The position numbers were made by a program, and so were the translations under genes. A model generated the notes under the pieces. It was not told the DNA's origin, searched no databases, and saw nothing but the letters and a program-made list of their open reading frames with translations. DNA of 64,000 bases from an uncultured Bacteroides sp. (lineage in GTDB: Bacteria > Bacteroidota > Bacteroidia > Bacteroidales > Bacteroidaceae): NCBI GenBank assembly GCA_949285025.1, contig CASDXG010000096.1:186001-250000 (forward strand), written 5' to 3'. Shown here one piece after another: positions 56,184-64,000 of this stretch. The first letter of the stretch is position 1; the number at the start of each line of letters is the position of its first letter.

Positions 56184-56206
56184 CACCCGCTAATCAGATA
56201 AAAGAT

Positions 56207-56280
56207 GGCGGGATAGCTCAGCTGGTTAGAGCGCATGATTCATAATCATGAGGTCACCGGTTCAATCCCGGTTCCCGCTA
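56207..56280 (+). tRNA. tRNA-Met (CAU), copy 1
   Basis: A 74-base cloverleaf, starting GGCGGGATAGCTCAGCTGG and ending in TCCCGCTA. The acceptor GGCGGGA pairs with TCCCGCT (one G-U); anticodon CAT at 56241-56243 sits in the loop TTCATAA; the T arm has GGTTCAATCC. The absence of a GGG/CCC anticodon stem excludes the initiator, and the arms resemble elongator Met rather than tRNA-Ile2(CAU). CCA is not encoded. Confidence 0.9.
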
Positions 56281-56295
56281 CAAGTTATGATTTTT

Positions 56296-56330
56296 AGCCG
56301 TTGGGTGGCTTCCACGCCCGGCGGTTTTTA
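56296..56330 (+). terminator. hairpin between the two tRNA genes
   Basis: AGCCG...CGG encloses GGGTGG/CCACGCCC pairing (one bulge) and is followed by TTTTT. It looks like a terminator between the copies; it may instead be processed out of a joint transcript. Confidence 0.45.
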
Positions 56331-56337
56331 TGGAGAT

Positions 56338-56411
56338 GGCGGGATAGCTCAGCTGGTTAGAGCGCATGATTCATAATCATGAGGTCACCGGTTCAATCCC
56401 GGTTCCCGCTA
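56338..56411 (+). tRNA. tRNA-Met (CAU), copy 2
   Basis: Identical over all 74 bases to copy 1, 131 bases downstream, anticodon CAT at 56372-56374. The identity also covers four bases before and two after the gene (56203-56282 against 56334-56413), which suggests a recent tandem duplication. I see no separate promoter. Confidence 0.9.
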
Positions 56412-56436
56412 CAGAGAAGTAAATATATTAAAATGT

Positions 56437-56479
56437 GAAAGGCGCCGAAGGTATAATCCTTTTGGCGCCTTCCTTTTTT
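56437..56479. terminator. terminator after the tRNA genes
   Basis: AAAGGCGCC with CCGAAGG inside pairs with CCTTTTGGCGCCTT and is followed by CCTTTTTTA. It lies between the tRNAs and the convergent NigD-like gene. Confidence 0.75.
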
Positions 56480-56513
56480 ATATGAGAACTACTGTTGGGA
56501 TGGCTTGTGCCGG

Positions 56514-57269
56514 TTATTTGATCGGGAGAATGTTTTTTACGGATTTCATCTCCGATGAGGTTGTGACAGTTGTTTGACGGGTACAATAATCAAATTCTGT
56601 GGATTTTTCTCCGCTGAATGATTGCCATATTAATTTTAGTTTTACGGTCTTTCCGTTTGTATCGGGAAGAGAGTTAAGGTCGAATGCGACCAATCCTTGT
56701 CCCGGTTTTCCTTGTGTGTCGCCATTGGCATTATGGCAAAAACGTAATTCATAGGGGTTGTCCGGATTTTCTGTTGAGACAAGGTTTACAAGATGATACG
56801 TATCGTTGTTTCCCCATACCGTTTCAAAGAGTAATGTCAGATAGCCGTCTTCTACGATGGTTACCCAGTCTTTTACTATCTCTACCGGATCGTTTCCGTA
56901 AGTAGAAAGGTTTTCTTCTCCTAAATTGGGAGCTATCGGTTTGGTTAAAATCGTATCTATCCAGTTTACATATACGGACTGGTCATATATCCCGCTGGGT
57001 TCTTCGGATTCTTCATAATTGACGAGTGCCCTGACTTCCGGTTTTGTATAGAGCGACTTCTTGATGTTTACGGGGAACAGCGTCGTTTTATCATCCAGCT
57101 GGAAGAAGCAAGTATTGTCAGCTGTATTCTTTATCGTGACGACTGCGCTGGGATAAAAGTATGAATAATAGAAGCTCTCATCATCGTCGGAACATGATGG
57201 TAATGTAAAAACAAGGGATAGTGTGATTAAAAAGATATTCGCCAAGCGAGAAATTTTTTCAACTTTCAT
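56514..57269 (-). CDS. NigD-like lipoprotein, second copy
   Basis: A 251-residue exported lipoprotein; the signal peptide ends at TLPSC26. YELRFCHNANGDTQ and LVAFDLNSL match the C-terminal beta-sandwich region of NigD-like proteins and mirror LEFRHNNNGDLP and IVSFPLKSI of the copy at 5019-5774, with which it shares exactly the same length; overall identity is low. The start MKVEKISRLANIFL is chosen for the signal peptide; the upstream codons add only polar residues. It is alone between the tRNAs and gph. Confidence 0.72.
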   Translation of the reverse strand: MKVEKISRLANIFLITLSLVFTLPSCSDDDESFYYSYFYPSAVVTIKNTADNTCFFQLDDKTTLFPVNIKKSLYTKPEVRALVNYEESEEPSGIYDQSVYVNWIDTILTKPIAPNLGEENLSTYGNDPVEIVKDWVTIVEDGYLTLLFETVWGNNDTYHLVNLVSTENPDNPYELRFCHNANGDTQGKPGQGLVAFDLNSLPDTNGKTVKLKLIWQSFSGEKSTEFDYCTRQTTVTTSSEMKSVKNILPIK

Positions 57270-57436
57270 GAGATTTTGTTTTAATAGATTTTTTAATGCA
57301 TTCATCATAGAAATAAAAGACAATGTGTTTTCCTGCAGATGAATTAGTTAATAAATCTAAACAATGGTCGGGTGATGAAAAAAAGTGCGGTATCTTTTAA
57401 TGAGAATATCCTTGCCTTTTGGGAAAAAGTCAGGCG

Positions 57437-58099
57437 TTATTTGTATGGAATGTCTAAGTATTTTAAAATATCTTCCGGCCGGTCTGCAATTAATTCCGGT
57501 TTATAAGATTCGAGTTCTGTTCGTGGTCTGAATCCCCAGCTGACGCCGCATGTGGTAACGCCTGCGTTTATGCCGGTCTGCATATCTACGCAAGAATCAC
57601 CGATGTATAAGGTGTTTTCTTTTTTTGTCTTAGTGTCGTTCATTATTTCAAATAAAATTTGCGGATCTGGTTTGGGAGGTATGTTTTCCCGTTGGCCGAG
57701 AATTTTTTCGAAATGGATTTTGGGAAAGTACAAATGTATCAGTCTTGTGGTAGCTTCCTGATATTTGTTGGAAGCGACAGCCAATAGCTTTTCTGCGTTT
57801 TGCAGTTTCTCAAGCATTGCAGTAATGCCGGGATATGGCCGGCTTAAATCGGCATTATGCTCATTATAATACGGGATAAAGCGGGAACGTATTTTAGAAA
57901 TATTGTTTTCCGAACGTTCGTCTTGGGGCAATGCTCGTTCGAACAATTTATTGATTCCGTTTCCTACAAAAAAACGATAGGCATCTTCCGGATGTTCAGG
58001 GTATCCGTAATAGCTTAGAGCTTGGTTTGTGGCAGCGGCAAGGTCGGCGATTGTGTTGAGTAAAGTCCCGTCTAAATCGAATATGATGAGTTTTTTCAT
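57437..58099 (-). CDS. gph: HAD-family phosphatase (phosphoglycolate phosphatase-like)
   Basis: A 220-residue HAD hydrolase. Motif I is IFDLDGTLLNTIADLAAATNQAL, with the nucleophile and general acid Asp; motif II lies in LLAVASNKYQEA; motif III Lys and motif IV are in PPKPDPQILFEI and LYIGDSCVDMQTGINAGV. The cap helices after motif I fit Gph, which removes phosphate from 2-phosphoglycolate; other small phosphates are possible. It reads leftwards after the ffh terminator. Confidence 0.85.
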   Translation of the reverse strand: MKKLIIFDLDGTLLNTIADLAAATNQALSYYGYPEHPEDAYRFFVGNGINKLFERALPQDERSENNISKIRSRFIPYYNEHNADLSRPYPGITAMLEKLQNAEKLLAVASNKYQEATTRLIHLYFPKIHFEKILGQRENIPPKPDPQILFEIMNDTKTKKENTLYIGDSCVDMQTGINAGVTTCGVSWGFRPRTELESYKPELIADRPEDILKYLDIPYK

Positions 58100-58174
58100 T
58101 TGAACACGTTGGGTGAGTTTGAGGAATAAGTCTGAATGTACGGATTGAGGAATGCGGGGTTTTGCATAGAATGT

Positions 58175-58209
58175 AAAAAGGGAACGATGTGCATATCGTT
58201 CCCTTTTTA
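58175..58209. terminator. terminator after ffh
   Basis: AAAAAGGGAACGAT and ATCGTTCCCTTTTT form a 14-bp stem with a six-base loop and A/T flanks, ending ffh on the minus strand. Confidence 0.85.
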
Positions 58210-58219
58210 TGAAACACAG

Positions 58220-59545
58220 TTATTTTCTTTTTATTCTTTGCATGACGCCGGCCATTTTATTGCCGGTTATAGATTTCATCATCTTACGCGTAGAGTCAAA
58301 TTGTTTCAATAGCCGGTTTACTTCTTGGATAGAAGTTCCGCTTCCTTTGGCAATTCTTGTGCGCCGTGTTCCGTTTAATATTTCCGGGTGGGTGCGTTCT
58401 TCCGGAGTCATTGAGTAGATGATTGCTTCTATGCTTTTAAATGCATTGTCATCGATGTCGATGTCTTTAATCATTTTGCCTACGCCCGGAATCATGGATG
58501 CCAGTTCTTTCAGGTTCCCCATTTTCTTTATTTGATGAATTTGGGTGAGGAAATCGTTGAAATCGAATTGGTTCTTCTGGATTTTCTTTTGTAGGCGTTT
58601 GGCTTCTTCTTCATCGTATTGTTCTTGGGCGCGTTCAACCAATGAGACAATATCTCCCATTCCCAAGATACGATCGGCCATTCGGCTTGGATGGAACTGG
58701 TCAATAGCATCCAGTTTTTCGCCGGTTCCGATAAATTTGATGGGCTTGTTCACCACCGTGCGGATAGAAAGAGCTGCACCTCCACGTGTATCTCCGTCGA
58801 GCTTGGTCAGGATAACTCCGCTGAAATCCAGTCGCTCGTTAAATTCACGTGCGGTATTTACGGCGTCCTGTCCCGTCATGGAGTCCACGACAAATAAAGT
58901 CTCGTCAGGGGATATGGCCTTTTTTATTGATTCGATTTCATTCATCATTTCCTCGTCGATAGCCAACCGGCCGGCTGTATCAACGATAATCAGGTCATAT
59001 CCTTTGGCCTTTGCTTCTTGGATGGCATTCAATGCTATTTGTACAGGGTCTTTGCTTTCCGGTTCACTGTACACAGGAACTTCAATTTGCTGTCCTAGAA
59101 CTTTCAGCTGTTCTATGGCTGCAGGACGATAAACATCGCAGGCAACCAATAAGGGCTTGCGGTTCCTTTTGTTTTTAAGCATGCGGGCTAATTTGCCGGA
59201 GAATGTGGTCTTACCGGAACCTTGCAGACCTGACATTAAAATGACTGCAGGGCGATTTTTAAGTTCAAGTTCAGCCGTATCTCCACCCATCAGCTCTGCC
59301 AGTTCGTCATGTACAATCTTTACCATTAATTGACCGGGTTTTACGGCGGTCAAAACGTTTTGTCCCAGAGCTTTTTCTTTAACGGTATCTGTAAAATTCT
59401 TGGCAACTTTGTAGTTGACGTCGGCATCTAATAATGCCCGGCGGACATCCTTTAGGGTTTCGGCCACATTGATTTCGGTGATTTTCCCTTCACCTTTCAA
59501 TATTTTAAACGACCGTTCCAGTCTTTCACTTAAATTGTCGAACAT
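58220..59545 (-). CDS. ffh: signal recognition particle GTPase Ffh (SRP54)
   Basis: A 441-residue GTPase that, with 4.5S RNA, brings inner-membrane proteins to FtsY. The N domain spans about 1-90. The G domain has the P-loop GLQGSGKTTFSGKLA near 107, DTAGRLAIDEEMM near 190 and TKLDGDTRGGAALS near 247; the methionine-rich M domain begins near 300 and ends with MMKSITGNKMAGVMQRIKRK. The length is normal. Its promoter overlaps the end of the MATE gene. Confidence 0.96.
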   Translation of the reverse strand: MFDNLSERLERSFKILKGEGKITEINVAETLKDVRRALLDADVNYKVAKNFTDTVKEKALGQNVLTAVKPGQLMVKIVHDELAELMGGDTAELELKNRPAVILMSGLQGSGKTTFSGKLARMLKNKRNRKPLLVACDVYRPAAIEQLKVLGQQIEVPVYSEPESKDPVQIALNAIQEAKAKGYDLIIVDTAGRLAIDEEMMNEIESIKKAISPDETLFVVDSMTGQDAVNTAREFNERLDFSGVILTKLDGDTRGGAALSIRTVVNKPIKFIGTGEKLDAIDQFHPSRMADRILGMGDIVSLVERAQEQYDEEEAKRLQKKIQKNQFDFNDFLTQIHQIKKMGNLKELASMIPGVGKMIKDIDIDDNAFKSIEAIIYSMTPEERTHPEILNGTRRTRIAKGSGTSIQEVNRLLKQFDSTRKMMKSITGNKMAGVMQRIKRK

Positions 59546-59586
59546 ATATTTAGTTTATCTTAATGAGATTTTATTACAGTGGGCTG

Positions 59587-59617
59587 CAAAAATACCAAAA
59601 AAAATGCATTCATCAAA
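59587..59617 (-). promoter_or_regulatory. promoter for ffh
   Basis: Minus strand: TTTG at 59617-59614 and TATTTTTG at 59594-59587 (perfect), spacer 19 bases. It overlaps the stop region of the MATE gene. Confidence 0.65.
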
Positions 59618-60935
59618 TCTTTTTGTTCTGCCATTTCGCTTTTTTCAAATAGATAAAGCTGAATGTGAACATCAGGATGTAATAGATAATTTCTGTGGTA
59701 AAGCAGACGTCTACGGGAGCCTGAAGTAGCATTCCTATGGTGATGATGTAAAGTGTGTAGAATAGCTGAGTGCTGATCTCCAAGACAAGAGCTGCCTGTG
59801 TATTCCCTGTGCCGGATATGCCATTGAAGTAAATATTGGCAACAGAGGCAAGCAGCATTGCTATGCAGATGACATAAAGAGCGGATACAGAGTCTTGTAA
59901 TAATGCCATGTCATTGGTATAGACTGCAAGGATTGTATGTGGGAAAAGCAGGCAAAGCATGACACATGCAAGCATGATGATAAATGAAATCCGGGCCATC
60001 TTGTTGAGCAGTTGCAAGACTTTTGATGTGCCTCCGGAGCCGATCAGGTTACTGACAAGGGTATTGGCAGTAGTTGCAAGCGATTGTACCGGAATGAACA
60101 ACACGACATATACGCTGCGGACAATATTTGCAATGGCTAATTGGCGCTCTCCTAATCTTTCTATTGCCATGAAAAAGACAAACCAGATGGCCATTGATAG
60201 GAAATATTGTATCATTGTGAAGTTGGAGATGTGAAGGATGCGTCCGACCATCTTGACGTCGAATCTTCCGAACTTATTCAATCCATACTTTTTCCTGTCG
60301 ATTTTATAGTATGTGAAGATGGTGAAAAATAAAAGAGAAGATGCTTCTGCGATGACAGAGGCCAATGCTGCTCCGCGTATGCCGAGCTCAGGAAATCCGC
60401 ATTTCCCGAATATCATTGCGTAGTCCAAGAACACGTTTACAGCAGCCATTGTGATGGCATTTATGGTGAGAACCTTTGTTTTGGTTATGCCAATGTAAAA
60501 GGCGCGGAACATGACGTTGATGAATGCAAACAAAAATCCCCATATTCTCCAGCTGAAGAATTCGTAAGTAGCTTCGAAAATAGAGTCGGATGTAATTAAT
60601 AAACGGATGAGTGGCTTTGCACCTGCATACATTATGAGTAGAAGAAGTAGGGCCATAGCGAAGCTAAATGCGCTTCCTTGCCACATAATAGGCCCGATGG
60701 CATGAAAGTTCCTTTCTCCGTTTCTTCGGGCAATCAGAATTTGCGATCCGACGCTGAAGCCGAAGGCAATTGTATATACGCAGATATACAGTAATCCGCC
60801 CATAGCGGAAGCGCCTAATGCGATTTCGTTTAGATGTCCTAAAAAAGCCGTATCTGTTACATTAATTACGTTTTGAGCCAAAAGTCCCAAGAATATGGGA
60901 TAAGTTATATTCCATATCTCTTTATTTGTATACAT
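59613..60935 (-). CDS. MATE-family efflux transporter
   Basis: A 440-residue inner-membrane transporter with twelve predicted helices in two halves, beginning IWNITYPIFLGLLAQNVINVTDTAFLGHL, the MATE signature, and repeated in the second half by LSMAIWFVFFMAIERLG and VQSLATTANTLVSNLIG. It likely exports cationic drugs or metabolites in exchange for H+ or Na+; the substrate is not readable. A consensus -7 element lies 33 bases upstream. Confidence 0.88.
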   Translation of the reverse strand: MYTNKEIWNITYPIFLGLLAQNVINVTDTAFLGHLNEIALGASAMGGLLYICVYTIAFGFSVGSQILIARRNGERNFHAIGPIMWQGSAFSFAMALLLLLIMYAGAKPLIRLLITSDSIFEATYEFFSWRIWGFLFAFINVMFRAFYIGITKTKVLTINAITMAAVNVFLDYAMIFGKCGFPELGIRGAALASVIAEASSLLFFTIFTYYKIDRKKYGLNKFGRFDVKMVGRILHISNFTMIQYFLSMAIWFVFFMAIERLGERQLAIANIVRSVYVVLFIPVQSLATTANTLVSNLIGSGGTSKVLQLLNKMARISFIIMLACVMLCLLFPHTILAVYTNDMALLQDSVSALYVICIAMLLASVANIYFNGISGTGNTQAALVLEISTQLFYTLYIITIGMLLQAPVDVCFTTEIIYYILMFTFSFIYLKKAKWQNKKI

Positions 60936-60967
60936 ATCTATTGTGTTAGATGTGACGAATGATTTTG

Positions 60968-60975
60968 CAAAGATA
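60968..60975 (-). promoter_or_regulatory. -7 element for the MATE gene
   Basis: The minus strand reads TATCTTTG, a perfect match 33 bases before the MATE start. Confidence 0.5.
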
Positions 60976-61092
60976 CGAGATTTTGGGATGAAAAGATTGC
61001 GATGTTTTTAGAAAAATGACGGGAACATTTGAGTGAAAGACCGAGATGTTTATTATAATTTAATAATAGGTATGGAGAAAATAATAATGTCG

Positions 61093-61126
61093 CTTGTATA
61101 GCTGTTTGATTTTTTTCTTAACTTTG
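61093..61126 (+). promoter_or_regulatory. promoter for pgk
   Basis: CTTG at 61093-61096 and TAACTTTG at 61119-61126 (perfect -7), spacer 22 bases. Transcription would begin near 61133, about 50 bases before the pgk start. Confidence 0.6.
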
Positions 61127-61181
61127 CGCTGCATCGTTGAGACAGGAAAAAGACAGATTTAAATATAAAATTCAAAACATT

Positions 61182-62438
61182 ATGATGACAATTGACAAAT
61201 TCAACTTTGCCGGGAAAAAGGCAATTGTTCGTGTAGATTTCAATGTTCCATTGGATGAAAACGGTAAAATTACGGATGACACCCGTATACGTGGCGCGCT
61301 TCCTACCTTAAAGAAAGTTTTGGCTGACGGAGGAGCATTGATTATTATGTCGCACATGGGGAAACCCAAAGGTAAAGTGAATGCAAAATATTCATTGAGC
61401 CAGATTGTTGATGCAGTATCGGCTGCATTGGGCGTACCGGTAAAATTTGCTCCGGATTGTGCGAAAGCAGAAAATATGGCTGCAGATTTGAAAGCGGGTG
61501 AGGTATTGTTGTTGGAAAATTTACGTTTCTACCCGGAAGAGGAAGGCAAACCTGTGGGCATTGAGAAAGAAGATCCTGCATACGAAGATGCTAAGAAAGA
61601 AATGAAAGCCCGCCAGAAAGAATTTGCAAAGGTGCTGGCTTCTTATGCAGATTGTTATGTAATGGATGCTTTTGGAACAGCACATCGCAAGCATGCCTCT
61701 ACAGCTGTTATTGCTGATTATTTCGATGCCGATCACAAAATGTTAGGTTATTTGATGGAGAAAGAAGTAAAAGCAGTCGATAATGTGCTGAAAGACATCA
61801 AACGTCCTTTTACTGCAATTATGGGAGGCTCGAAAGTTTCTACAAAGATTGGCATTATAGAGAATCTGATGGATAAGGTTGATAATCTTATTCTTTGCGG
61901 AGGAATGGCATTTACTTTCGCAAAAGCTCAAGGCGGAAAAATCGGCAATTCATTGGTTGAGGATGACAAACTGCAACTGGCGCTTGATATTATGGCAAAG
62001 GCAAAGGCCAAAGGTGTGAATTTAGTATTGGGCACAGATTGTATCGCAGCAGATAATTTTGCTAATGATGCCAATACACAAGTTTGTGATAATATGAATA
62101 TTCCTGACGGATGGATGGGAATGGATGCTGGTCCGAAGACGCGTGAAGCTTTTAAAGCAGCTATTAAAGGTGCCAAAACAATCCTCTGGAATGGTCCGGC
62201 CGGAGTCTTTGAAATGGACAATTTCACGGGAGGTTCAAAGGTGATTGCTGAGGCCATTGCTGAAGCAACAAAAGAAGGAGCTTTCTCTTTGATAGGAGGT
62301 GGTGATTCCGTTGCTTGCATTAATAAATTCGGAATGGCTGATCAGGTCTCTTATATTTCAACAGGAGGTGGCGCATTGCTTGAAGCAATCGAAGGAAAAG
62401 TTCTTCCGGGTGTAGCTGCTATCTGCGGAGATAAATAA
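61182..62438 (+). CDS. pgk: phosphoglycerate kinase
   Basis: A 418-residue glycolytic enzyme that makes ATP and 3-phosphoglycerate from 1,3-bisphosphoglycerate. Typical motifs are [58 protein letters not shown] and the nucleotide-binding [13 protein letters not shown] near the end. ATG codons at 61182 and 61185 are both possible; the frame upstream is interrupted by the promoter. It lies convergent to the decarboxylase genes. Confidence 0.97.
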   Translation: MMTIDKFNFAGKKAIVRVDFNVPLDENGKITDDTRIRGALPTLKKVLADGGALIIMSHMGKPKGKVNAKYSLSQIVDAVSAALGVPVKFAPDCAKAENMAADLKAGEVLLLENLRFYPEEEGKPVGIEKEDPAYEDAKKEMKARQKEFAKVLASYADCYVMDAFGTAHRKHASTAVIADYFDADHKMLGYLMEKEVKAVDNVLKDIKRPFTAIMGGSKVSTKIGIIENLMDKVDNLILCGGMAFTFAKAQGGKIGNSLVEDDKLQLALDIMAKAKAKGVNLVLGTDCIAADNFANDANTQVCDNMNIPDGWMGMDAGPKTREAFKAAIKGAKTILWNGPAGVFEMDNFTGGSKVIAEAIAEATKEGAFSLIGGGDSVACINKFGMADQVSYISTGGGALLEAIEGKVLPGVAAICGDK

Positions 62439-62460
62439 ATAATTATATTTTAGATTTAAT

Positions 62461-62512
62461 AAAAAGAACAGAGTCTTTGGGGTAATCTTCCTAAAGACTC
62501 TGTTCTTTTTTG
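62461..62512. terminator. bidirectional terminator between pgk and the decarboxylase beta gene
   Basis: AAAAAGAACAGAGTCTTT and AAAGACTCTGTTCTTTTTT form a long stem with a 14-base loop, with A and T runs on both sides. Confidence 0.85.
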
Positions 62513-62550
62513 CTCCTTTAATTGCGTGTTGAGTGTCTTTTTTCTTTCCT

Positions 62551-63786
62551 CTAGCTTAGAAATGAAATTAAAACACCTGCGGCAACGGCAGAACCGATGA
62601 CGCCGGAAATATTACTGGCCATGCAATATTGTAATACATGATTCTTTTGATCGTATTTTAATGCGATTTCATTTGCTACACGGCTTGCCATCGGTACAGC
62701 GCTAAGTCCTGTTGCTCCGATGAGCGGATTAATTTTCTTTTTCGTAAACAAGTTGACAACCTTCACGAAAAGAATGCCTCCGGAAATGGAAAGGGCGAAA
62801 GCAAGGAATCCTCCGATAACGATACCGATAGTCGTCCAATTCAAGAAAGCTTCAGTTGTCATTGTTGCTCCTACAGATATGCCTAAAAAGATGGTTGCAG
62901 CATTCATGATGCTGTTTGAAGCTGCATCGAATAATCTTGATGTATTACTTCCTATTTCTTTTACGAGATTACCAAACATAAGCATTCCTATCAGCGGAAC
63001 AGCAGTAGGAACAAATAGCGCAACAATAGTAGTAACAGCTATAGGGAAAATGATTTTCAGTACGCGCAGGTTCTTGATTTCCGTTTTTGAAGGGTACATT
63101 TTTTCTTGTTCCTTCATGTTGATGGATAACTCTTTCTTGGTACACCATATTTTTACGACCAACGGGATGATGACAGGAACCAAAGCCATATAGGAATATG
63201 CGGCGATTGCAATAGGTCCTAACAGATGTGGAGCTAATTTTATTGTGGTAAAGATGGCGGTTGGTCCGTCAGCTCCTCCGATTATACCTAAAGATGCAGC
63301 TTCTTTCGGAGTGAAACCCATTAATATGGCGATCAGTAATACGGCAAATATACCTAATTGGGCTGCGGCACCAAAAATGGAAAGCCGCAGATTTCTCAGC
63401 ATTGGGCCGAAATCAGTTAAAGCACCGACTCCCATGAAAATAATAGGAGGGAGGAATCCGGTCTTGATGAGCATATAATAGATAAAGTTCATTAATCCCA
63501 TTTCATGAGCAATTTCATGCAAGGGCATTTCCCAAACATTTTTCATGACTCCATTGATCATGACGAAGCCATTTTCATCGGCCTGTGTTACGCCCATTTC
63601 TCCTCCGGGAAAATTAGCTAAAAGTACGCCGAATGCTATCGGAACAAGCAGCAGCGGTTCGTATTGTTTCTTTATTCCCAGATAAAGCAAGATGAAGGCG
63701 ATGGCATACATTATTAGGAACCGTGGGTCAGCAATAATATTGCTGAAGGCGGTCATGTCGTATAATTTTTCAAAAATTTCTTCCAT
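62551..63786 (-). CDS. sodium-pumping decarboxylase beta subunit
   Basis: A 411-residue inner-membrane protein that uses decarboxylation of carboxybiotin to export Na+. It has about nine helices, the Na+-site segment GIIGGADGPTAIFTTIKLAPHLLGPIAIAAYSYMALVP near residue 170 and SNISGVIGSAVAAGVLISF at the end. This is subunit beta of oxaloacetate (OadB) or methylmalonyl-CoA (MmdB) decarboxylase; in propionate-forming Bacteroidales the second is likely, but sequence alone does not decide. Its ATG shares one base with the stop of the biotin subunit. Confidence 0.9.
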   Translation of the reverse strand: MEEIFEKLYDMTAFSNIIADPRFLIMYAIAFILLYLGIKKQYEPLLLVPIAFGVLLANFPGGEMGVTQADENGFVMINGVMKNVWEMPLHEIAHEMGLMNFIYYMLIKTGFLPPIIFMGVGALTDFGPMLRNLRLSIFGAAAQLGIFAVLLIAILMGFTPKEAASLGIIGGADGPTAIFTTIKLAPHLLGPIAIAAYSYMALVPVIIPLVVKIWCTKKELSINMKEQEKMYPSKTEIKNLRVLKIIFPIAVTTIVALFVPTAVPLIGMLMFGNLVKEIGSNTSRLFDAASNSIMNAATIFLGISVGATMTTEAFLNWTTIGIVIGGFLAFALSISGGILFVKVVNLFTKKKINPLIGATGLSAVPMASRVANEIALKYDQKNHVLQYCMASNISGVIGSAVAAGVLISFLS

Positions 63787-64000
63787 TATAGTATCTTCAT
63801 TAAAACGTCATCTTCGGAAACAGCATCTCCCTGATTGAAGCAAATAGCGGCAATTGTACCGTCGAAGTCGGCACGTATTGCATTATAAGTTTTCATTGCT
63901 TCAATGTAAGCGATGATATCTCCTTTTTTAATTCTGTCTCCTACTTTTACCGGTGTTTCTTGTGCATTCTTAGTAAGGAAGAATTTTCCTTCAAGCGGCG
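63786..64000 (-). CDS. biotin carboxyl carrier subunit of the decarboxylase (partial)
   Basis: The 3' end of a gene that continues past the window. The C-terminal 71 residues are a biotinyl domain: VGDRIKKGDIIAYIEAMKTYNAI holds the biotin-accepting Lys of the (E)AMK motif, followed by IAAICFNQGDAVSEDDVLMKIL. It passes the carboxyl group to the beta subunit, whose start overlaps this stop by one base (TAATG). Confidence 0.9.
   Translation of the reverse strand, partial: PLEGKFFLTKNAQETPVKVGDRIKKGDIIAYIEAMKTYNAIRADFDGTIAAICFNQGDAVSEDDVLMKIL

Noticed and set aside
1-64000. CRISPR arrays, insertion sequences, prophage or attachment sites
   Set aside because: I found no regularly spaced repeats, transposase or integrase frames, or direct repeats flanking a tRNA; the only long repeat is the tRNA-Met duplication.

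Overview
This window is chromosomal DNA of a member of the Bacteroidota, most probably order Bacteroidales (a Bacteroides, Parabacteroides or Barnesiella-like anaerobe); I cannot name the genus. The signs are: at least twenty promoters carrying the phylum's -7 element TAnnTTTG, several with a TTTG-like -33 element 19-22 nt upstream; almost no Shine-Dalgarno sequences; a fused LpxC-FabZ gene; NigD-like, DUF4827-like and six-bladed beta-propeller lipoproteins; an RprX/RprY-type two-component system next to an EF-G paralogue; and part of a sodium-pumping decarboxylase. I see no phage, insertion sequence, CRISPR array or integrated element; this is core genome with a few accessory surface genes.

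Layout. 1-4914: rpoD (5' end only), dinB, the tRNA threonylcarbamoylation gene tsaC, a ClC chloride channel and fmt. 5019-7764: a NigD-like lipoprotein divergent from an ECF sigma factor, which is coupled to a membrane-anchored protein with a C-terminal beta-barrel. 7822-13675: rpe, comEC, nrnA, a DUF4827-like lipoprotein and glmM. 13751-16929: a GH92 alpha-mannosidase and a basic-secretory-protein-type metallopeptidase. 17006-20268: hemW, a 33-codon basic ORF, and a beta-propeller lipoprotein overlapping a CxxC thioredoxin-like protein.

20513-26938 carries translation and stress genes: an EF-G2 with altered GTPase motifs, rprX-rprY, a small membrane protein, and rpsF-rpsR-rplI, whose second and third genes have strong Shine-Dalgarno sequences. 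27137-28792 is a calpain-like lipoprotein. 28908-33691: mtaB, a glycosyltransferase, a methyltransferase, miaA and a pRiA4b ORF3-like protein. 33744-36965 is the lipid A block lpxA, lpxC-fabZ, lpxD. 37202-42081: pyrF, a DUF4153-type membrane protein, prfA and purM. 42169-47008: a GHL10-type hydrolase divergent from cstA, ybjQ and a porin-like gene. 47106-50957: rplS, a large GH3/serine-hydrolase fusion and a 2[4Fe-4S] ferredoxin. 51071-55940: an aminotransferase, ribBA, an extended LptF/LptG permease and a START-like protein. 56207-56411 holds two identical tRNA-Met genes. 56514-60935: a second NigD-like protein, a gph-like phosphatase, ffh and a MATE transporter. 61182-64000: pgk and the beta and biotin subunits of the sodium-pumping decarboxylase.

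Most genes are housekeeping genes in short operons bounded by clear intrinsic terminators, several of them shared by convergent genes. The observations most worth following are the EF-G2 with a Ser at the catalytic His position, the Shine-Dalgarno sequences on rpsR/rplI in a lineage whose ribosomes hide the anti-SD, the trans-envelope anti-sigma candidate, the secreted calpain-like enzyme, the beta-propeller/thioredoxin-like pair and the two unlisted small proteins.
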